Assembly: GCA_958430865.1 (NCBI GenBank)
Contig: CAUDNR010000446.1
Coordinates: forward strand, 78,567 to 91,528
Origin: Entrophospora sp. SA101
Lineage: Eukaryota; Glomeromycota; Glomeromycetes; Entrophosporales; Entrophosporaceae
DNA: 12,962 nt
Direction: 5' to 3'
Part shown: positions 7,861 to 12,962 of the stretch, one piece after another
How the letters are laid out: each line of letters starts with the position of its first letter
Position numbering within the stretch: position 1 is the first letter of the stretch
Position numbers and translations under genes: made by a program
The notes under the pieces: generated by a model
Database searches by the model: none
Told to the model about the DNA's origin: nothing
What the model saw: only the letters and a program-made list of their open reading frames with translations

Positions 7861-8406
7861 ATACATGCTGCCCAAATTAAAAATCAAGATACATCTCAAA
7901 TGTACAAATCCCAAATGTAGATCAATCTTTCTGCCCTGCTTTCCTAACCAATAAGCATATAGTGTAACAAAAGGGTTGCTGACCACTTCCACAAGTCCTA
8001 GGCTCTTATTGGTTGGGAGACAGAATTATATGGGTGTATGAAGCAGTTTGGGTTTTGGAAATTCTTTGACAGGTTGGCCCAAATTCTCTTTGTGGATTTG
8101 GGATTAAGGTTTCCAGTCCAAACTGTTTTCTCAAAGCCCAAACTAGTTTGGGCAATTTGGGCTTCTCAGCATTTTTTATAAACATTAACATTAAAAAACT
8201 ATACCAATCTACTTATTTTAACTTAAACAACCTTAAAGTAATTTTGCCCAATTTCAGATAATAACAAAAAATAGTTTGGGCTCATAAAAAAGTAATTTTT
8301 GCCCAAAGTGTTTTGGCAATTTTGGCTACTAATAGAGAGTTTCAGCCAGAAACCTTATTTGGGATGCCATAAATCCCAAATGATTTTGGATTTGGACAGC
8401 ATGTAT
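7861..8406. mobile_element. 546-bp element, MULE-like target duplication, many TTTGGGC boxes
   Basis: The ends read ATACATGCTG at the left and CAGCATGTAT at the right. The inverted repeat covers 7857-7886 and 8381-8410 with 27 of 30 positions matching. Outside, AATAGATATT (7851-7860) and AATAGATAAT (8407-8416) form a 10-bp direct repeat with one mismatch. A duplication of 9-10 bp is typical of Mutator-like elements; an 8-bp hAT-type duplication (AATAGATA) is the alternative. The interior carries about a dozen CCCAAA/TTTGGG boxes in both orientations, several as GCCCAAA, and AGCCCAAACTAGTTTGGGC at about 8137-8155 is a near palindrome. There is no transposase frame. Confidence 0.75.
7944..8021. 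repeat. Inverted repeat nested in the 7861-8406 element
   Basis: CCTAACCAATAAG (7944-7956) is complementary to CTTATTGGTTGGG (about 8009-8021) at 12 of 13 positions, with looser matching outside (TTCTGCC/GACAGAA). It may be a smaller element inserted inside the larger one. Confidence 0.5.
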
Positions 8407-8616
8407 AATAGATAATGTTTTTATATCTTCATTATTTGTTACTGATTCAAAACTGAATGAAACCTGGTTTGCCAGATCTCTTGTTGGTGTGATTATAATT
8501 GCTTTTGGGTTAAAATTAAAAGATGCTGATGATAAAAATTTAGTTATTTGTAAAGTAAATATATTAATTTTGGTCTAAAATTAAAAAGGAATTCAAATTT
8601 AATATTCTAAATTGTT

Positions 8617-8649
8617 AACAAACAAACAAACAAACAAACAAACAAACAA
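8617..8649 (+). repeat. (AAAC)n microsatellite
   Basis: About eight uninterrupted AAAC tetramers. Confidence 0.95.
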
Positions 8650-9334
8650 GTAAATTTGAAAACCTACCCTTTCCTTGGCTAAAATATCATATCCATTATA
8701 AATAAGATTAGAAGCTGCATCAACTAGAATGACCAGAATGATGACATGTGGCAATAGCCACCACCATTCTTATGTCTTCCTTCTTTTCATTTTTTTCTGA
8801 TCCCTTGGCATTTTAAAAAAATTTTTTTTTAAGAAAAAAAAAAGAAAAATTGATTGTTGATTCTTTTAATAATAATAATGAATGATCTGTCTTGATTTTT
8901 GATAACCTCCAACCAATTAATTTCATTAGGTCCAATCATTCCTCATTTACATTATGAAAGCAGATTGGAGAATAAACTTCAAACAAAATCAAAAGGTATA
9001 TATTAAATAAATATACAAAACAAAAAACACCATATAATGATGCCTGGGAATGAAGATGAAGCAGTTAAAAAAAAAAATGATAAGGTACAGTTCACACTCT
9101 CTATATATAATGAATATAATAATAATGGAATGTTACTATAACATGATTTTTGAAAATTTTGGTAAAGCTCTCTAGTAGCAATAATCCGGCATACGCATTT
9201 TTTATTATTAATATAATATTAATAATATTAAACAAACTGGGTGGGTATAATATTTTCACCGATTATAGTAAATCACAAATTTGGTCAGAGGTTAGTATTA
9301 GTTTTTTGAGTCGTCAGGTCATCCTCTAAAAAAT

Positions 9335-9381
9335 CACGTGCCTGTACTTTTTTGCTGGTTACACTGGGAAGATCATATAAA
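9335..9381 (+). promoter_or_regulatory. Possible promoter elements
   Basis: A CACGTG E-box at 9335-9340 and a TATA-like CATATAAA at about 9374-9381 lie 62 and 21 bp before the start codon at 9402. Position is the only support; both motifs can arise by chance. Confidence 0.2.
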
Positions 9382-9401
9382 CTTTTTAAAAAAAAATAAA
9401 A

Positions 9402-11369
9402 ATGAAGAATAAAGTAACTTTAGATTTACTAATCCAAGCAAAAGATTCTTTCTTAAGTAGTAACAATAATAAGAATGATCATGTAGTTAAAGAAATTGAT
9501 AAATTAACAAACTCATATTTAGATATATTACAAATACTGCATTCACTAATAAATTGCACTGATGATAATAATAAAGATAGCATTAACAATATGGATATTA
9601 GTAGTAGTGGTGAATCAAACATTAAGTTTATATTATCGCTTTTATTAAGGTTTACACCAAACATTCATGGAATATTACCACCAAGACAAATGGTTAAATG
9701 TTGTGAAGAGATTATGAGCATTTGGTTTGATTTGGTTGAAAACACCAGTTATGATGATAATAATAATTGTAATAATATTAATAGTATCACAAATATGACT
9801 AATATAATGGAAAGAATAATTGTTAAACTTGCAAACAGAAAAGAAACTTATTCATTTATTTCGTTATTGATGGTGAGACATTTCGTGAGTAGGAATGAGA
9901 AGAAATCGAGATTGGCCATTAAAATCATCAGATTTAGAAGAAAAGGAAAAATTAACAGAATTAGAATTTAATAGACTTAGAAAATTGGATGTTTTTAAGA
10001 ATTACTAATAGCAATAACAACAACAACAATAATAACAGCAACTATGACAATAATAGTTATGGATTTGGTAACAAAGTTAGAAGAAATAGTATTAAAAGTG
10101 ACATTATTATGAATATCATTAATTCTAGTTATAATAATAGTAATGATAACAATAAGTATAAATTTATAAAGAAATCTAGAATATCAGAAAATGCAAAAAT
10201 ATTTATTGCCAATAAAAATAGTAGATTATTAAGATGTTGTACTCTAAAATCAGGTAAAGACAATTATTATTGTTGTTATTAAATTTTGACACTTTTTTCT
10301 AAACAAATTTTTTTTTCTTTTTCTTTCATGCAAATAATAATATTTAGATTTGTTAGAAATTGATAAGGATAAAATGAATATTTTGGTGAAAATTTTTATT
10401 GATGAAATGGTAACAGTGGAACCACCAACCTTGCTAACCGATTATATATTGATTGTACCTAAACCTATTCCATTTGAAAGGTATAATTTTTTATTTTTGG
10501 AGAGGAGGGGAAATGAGATGGGATAATAATATTAGTTTTTTTTTTTATGAATTAGAGACAATATAATTCAAAAAAAGTTTTATGATAGTCCAGAATTATG
10601 GGATTTACTTCAATTCATTACATATGGTAATTCATTAATACATATTAATAATATATTATTATTATTATTGATGTTGCCATATAATGTTGATACTAATTTA
10701 TTAATGCTTTTATTACTTGGAATTTTTTACCACTCTAACACTGGCAGATTATGATAAATTTGAAGAAGTTTTTGATTTAATATTAAGACCATTACTTGCT
10801 ATAAATATTGGCTTTTGGTATCGTGTGAAAGATCAGAATCCAAATAACTATCCTTTAGAATTAAAATCATCTGAAAGATTATTAGAGATGATGAAGACAG
10901 TAAGAATTAATACATAGTTATATTTAATATACGTAATTTATATTTTTAATTTATTATGCCCACTTACTTACACTCATGTTTTCACCTGCAATATAATTTT
11001 TAGGCTAAATATTTACCAGAACCATTAAATCATGTGGGAAAATTATTTCCACACATTACATCAAATGATATTGGTTACTTATTATTTGAATGTATTTGGA
11101 AATTTATTATGGAAAATAGGCAGCAATGTCCATATTCTGATGACGATAATGACGATAATGATAAATTGGATGGATTCAAAAATTATTGGAAAAGAATTAG
11201 AAAGTTGAAATTGACTGTACAGAAAAATATTATGATGATTCCTCAAGAAATTGCTAATTGGATGTGTAGTAATGTTGGTGATGACGATGATCAAGAATCA
11301 AAGTCAATACATGATGTTCATCTTCTCAAATCAATTAATAATAACTCCCACTTATTGTATAGTGATTAA
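9402..11369 (+). CDS. Unrecognised 497-aa protein, six-exon gene
   Basis: Six exons join in frame: 9402-9884, 9965-10253, 10348-10480, 10556-10626, 10748-10899 and 11004-11369 (1494 nt). Donors are GTGAGT, GTAAAG, GTATAA, GTAATT and GTAAGA; each intron ends in AG (TTAG, TTTAG, TTAG, GCAG, TTTAG), and intron 2 has CTAAAC as a branch-point candidate. The start is the first ATG after an in-frame TAA at 9387, in an A-rich leader (AAAAATGAAG). The protein appears mostly helical and leucine/isoleucine-rich. Asn/Asp-rich linkers lie at about residues 52-66, 118-130 and 176-193, and acidic tracts at 421-428 and 469-472. Ordered blocks include RFTPNIHGILPPRQMVKCC (83-101), EMVTVEPPTLLTDYILIVPK, and EPLNHVGKLFPHITSNDIGY (382-401). 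There is no signal peptide, membrane span or catalytic motif, so a scaffold-like role is possible but unproven. Intron 1 is doubtful: its 80 nt are purine-rich and coding-like, and if retained the gene would need two frameshifts. The family is not recognised. Confidence 0.7.
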
Positions 11370-11416
11370 TTAATTAGTTAAAATATTTTTAATAATAATT
11401 GTCAAATTTTTATATA

Positions 11417-11969
11417 CAGTGTGTTTCAAAAAAAAAGGGCGTGCACAAAAAATTGCATATCTTAACAATTATGCAAGATAAACAAATAAAATTAGATTCA
11501 TTTAAAAGCCTATCGAATACTTTATTAAATAAAAAAAAATTAATAAGAAATTATATCTCCGTTTTTTTCTAATACCAATTCACATCTCTGTTTCATAGAC
11601 ATAATAATATTTTTGACCATATCCTGTGGAATTTTCTCCCACTCCTCAACCATAGATCTCTTTAATTTGTCAACATTCTTTGGCATTCTTTTTTTGACAT
11701 TATTTTTCACGATATACCACATGTTCTCAATGGGATTAAAGTCAGGACTATTGGATGGCCAGTCTATTGCACGAATCCTTTTTTCATCAATAAAAGTTTT
11801 TGCACATCAAAAAAATAAAGAAAAGACAATATGATAAATACATATAGGAGTTGCTTATCATATAAGCGAGATATCCAATCATTTTTCATCATGTGAAAAA
11901 TTTTTTATTCATCTCAAAATTTTCAAAAAAAAGGGCGCGCACAATGCAAATTCATTTTGAAACACACTG
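11417..11969 (-). mobile_element. Deleted Tc1/mariner element, 553 bp
   Basis: The terminal inverted repeat CAGTGTGTTTCAAAA (11417-11431) is perfectly complementary to 11955-11969. TA borders both ends (11415-11416 and 11970-11971). The minus strand keeps only the C-terminal part of the transposase. Just inside the TIRs the two sides are not inverted: AAAAAAAGGGCGYGCACAA lies in the same direct orientation at about 11428-11447 and 11928-11945. A full-length relative would be well over 1 kb, so most of the element is lost. It sits 47 bp downstream of the host gene's stop codon. Confidence 0.85.
11540..11806 (-). pseudogene. Tc1/mariner transposase, C-terminal fragment
   Basis: An 88-codon frame on the minus strand runs from just after an in-frame TGA (complement of 11807-11809) to TAA at 11540-11542. 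It carries DWPSNSPDFNPIENMW, the block around the third catalytic acidic residue (the Glu of IENMW) of the Tc1 DDE domain. The usual C-terminal helices follow (WEKIPQDMVKNIIMSMKQRC). The preceding CAKTFIDEKRIRA matches the spacer that normally follows the second catalytic Asp, but that Asp, the first Asp and the N-terminal DNA-binding helix-turn-helix domains are missing. The fragment cannot be an active enzyme. It lies antisense and convergent to the host gene. Confidence 0.9.
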
Positions 11970-11971
11970 TA

Positions 11972-12540
11972 TAAGAACATACTACTTGGTTGATGCGTAA
12001 ATAAATTTTTATTAAATTCTGTAGTTTATATACAATTATTATTGAAGATATTATTAAGATGATAATAATAAGAGTAATAAAGTGTAGCATAGTTTCCACC
12101 AAAAAAAAAAACTCATAAACAGCTTTGGGTCCAAGATATGCAATTGCTCTAGTGATTTTTTTTCTTAATATATAAATTATTTATTATGTATTAGTTTAAT
12201 TTATCTTTTTATTATGCTATATAATGATGTAATGATGTATATATATTAATAATAATGAAACCCAAAATTAACTTAAGCCCAGCATCGGTGCAAATAATAA
12301 TAATAATAATAATAATAATATGAATCTGTGGATGTAATTCTGTAGTTCATAATTTTGATTGAAGGATACATAATTATTCAAATGGCAATAAATAAAGTAT
12401 TGTCATTATCATAATTAAATTAAATACAACTTCAAATTTAAAGTTCAATATCAACTTCAACTCCAAATTTGAACTCATCGCCAGCTTCTTTGCTTAAAAA
12501 AAAAAAAGAGTTTTAAACACATTTATTTTTTAGTAAACGA
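11972..12540. other. AT-rich spacer
   Basis: No gene seen. It contains an (AAT)n microsatellite at 12293-12320 and a possible tRNA-derived relic on the minus strand at 12120-12155. A palindrome-rich stretch of CAAATTTGAA/TTCAAATTT type follows at about 12429-12475. Confidence 0.4.
12293..12320 (+). repeat. (AAT)n microsatellite
   Basis: About nine tandem AAT triplets. Confidence 0.9.
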
Positions 12541-12847
12541 AAATTATCTTCCTCTCAGACCAGGCTAGATGTTACCATATAGGCATTGATTGCTGAAAGC
12601 TGGCATTTGTGTGATGATTGCATTGTGTTATACCCCTCTAGAATAAAGTTGGCATCTGCAATTAGTTCAAAATTCTCCAACTCAGGAAGTTACAACCTGG
12701 GTTATTGTTTTGGATTTTTCCTGAATTCAGAGTTTTGAGTCCTGGGTTGCTGTCTTGTCAGTGGCACACCAACTCACCAACAACCCTACCCCATTTAAAT
12801 AACAAGTTCAGTTGGTCAAATAAAAATTAAAGAGAAGCAGAAAATTA
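12541..12847. other. GC-richer segment without a recognisable gene
   Basis: Base composition is visibly richer in G+C than the rest of the window. CCTGGGTTRYTG occurs twice in direct orientation (12696-12707 and 12741-12752). Frames are short on both strands and I could not place convincing splice sites. It may be a repeat body or a fragment of a non-coding element ending at the 40-bp motif. Confidence 0.35.
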
Positions 12848-12887
12848 TTAATTGATGATCCGCGAATAAATGAGTGAGTCATACATA
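12848..12887 (+). repeat. Dispersed 40-bp motif, copy C
   Basis: TTAATTGATGATCCGCGAAT followed by AAATGAGTGAGTCATACATA matches 3165-3204 (minus strand) at 38 of 40 positions and 1727-1753 at 26 of 27. It continues into a segment with a GGTCT-AA-AGACC hairpin at 12898-12909 before the window ends. Confidence 0.75.
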
Positions 12888-12962
12888 TAGTTGGCTCGGT
12901 CTAAAGACCTCCTAAGTTTTGCATAAATTTTAAAAGTATAGAAGTCACTTTCTGTCCTATCT

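Larger units (their letters stand above)
8417..9401. other. Spacer and upstream region of the 9402 gene
   Basis: No convincing gene. It contains an (AAAC)n microsatellite and long A/T runs. A 33-codon frame starts with ATG at 9040 (MPGNEDEAVKKKNDK) and meets AAG|GTACAG at 9085, so it could be a first exon of an unseen transcript, but I found no matching partner. The last 70 bp before the gene hold a CACGTG E-box (9335-9340) and a TATA-like CATATAAA (about 9374-9381), which may serve the gene. Confidence 0.35.

Noticed and set aside
8006..8191. 61-codon minus-strand frame inside the 546-bp element
   Set aside because: It is produced by the repeated TTTGGGC boxes and contains no domain.
9479..9664. 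Minus-strand frame opposite exon 1
   Set aside because: Shadow of the supported plus-strand gene.
11082..11294. Minus-strand frame opposite exon 6
   Set aside because: Shadow of the supported plus-strand gene.
11613..11834. Plus-strand 73-codon frame in the Tc1 element
   Set aside because: Antisense to the recognisable transposase fragment.

Overview
This window looks like a nuclear fragment of an AT-rich, repeat-rich eukaryote. It is roughly three-quarters A+T by eye, with long A and T runs, AAC/AAT microsatellites and Asn-rich protein tracts. It carries one gene with short GT...AG introns that are mostly T-rich, plus many degraded cut-and-paste DNA transposons. My best guess is an arbuscular mycorrhizal fungus (Glomeromycotina, Rhizophagus-like), because gene-poor DNA full of non-autonomous elements fits poorly with a compact AT-rich genome such as Dictyostelium. 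The organism call is inference. Nothing in the window looks bacterial: I see no operons and no Shine-Dalgarno-type sites.

Layout. 1-722: AT-rich spacer. 723-931: small inverted-repeat element (MITE). 1177-1385: second MITE with pogo/Tigger-style ends and TA flanks. 1575-1643: tRNA-Val(UAC)-like sequence, probably a SINE head or tRNA relic, bracketed by a 40-bp direct repeat. 1870-2060: degenerate short tandem repeat. 2177-2843: frameshifted protein pseudogene. 3546-4228: TIR element with repeated CCGACTTATC boxes. 4231-5300: spacer with an imperfect hairpin. 5313-5580: GC-richer reading frame of unclear status. 6159-7662: 1.5-kb element with 42-bp perfect terminal inverted repeats and an internal tandem repeat. 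7861-8406: element with MULE-like 10-bp target duplications, filled with TTTGGGC boxes. 8617-8649: (AAAC)n. 9402-11369: the only convincing gene, six exons and 497 aa, unrecognised. 11417-11969: deleted Tc1/mariner copy with the last third of a transposase. 11972-12962: spacer, microsatellite and a GC-richer end carrying a third copy of a 40-bp dispersed motif.

How the parts relate. The intact gene sits between old transposon insertions. One of these, the Tc1 copy, lies 47 bp past its stop codon and probably supplies or interrupts the 3' UTR. The remaining elements all appear non-autonomous, so none could move without a transposase encoded elsewhere. I found no CRISPR array, rRNA or recognisable defence or metabolic cluster. 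The most interesting signals are the structured transposon ends, the 40-bp motif in three copies, and an ambiguous 80-nt first intron that itself reads like protein.
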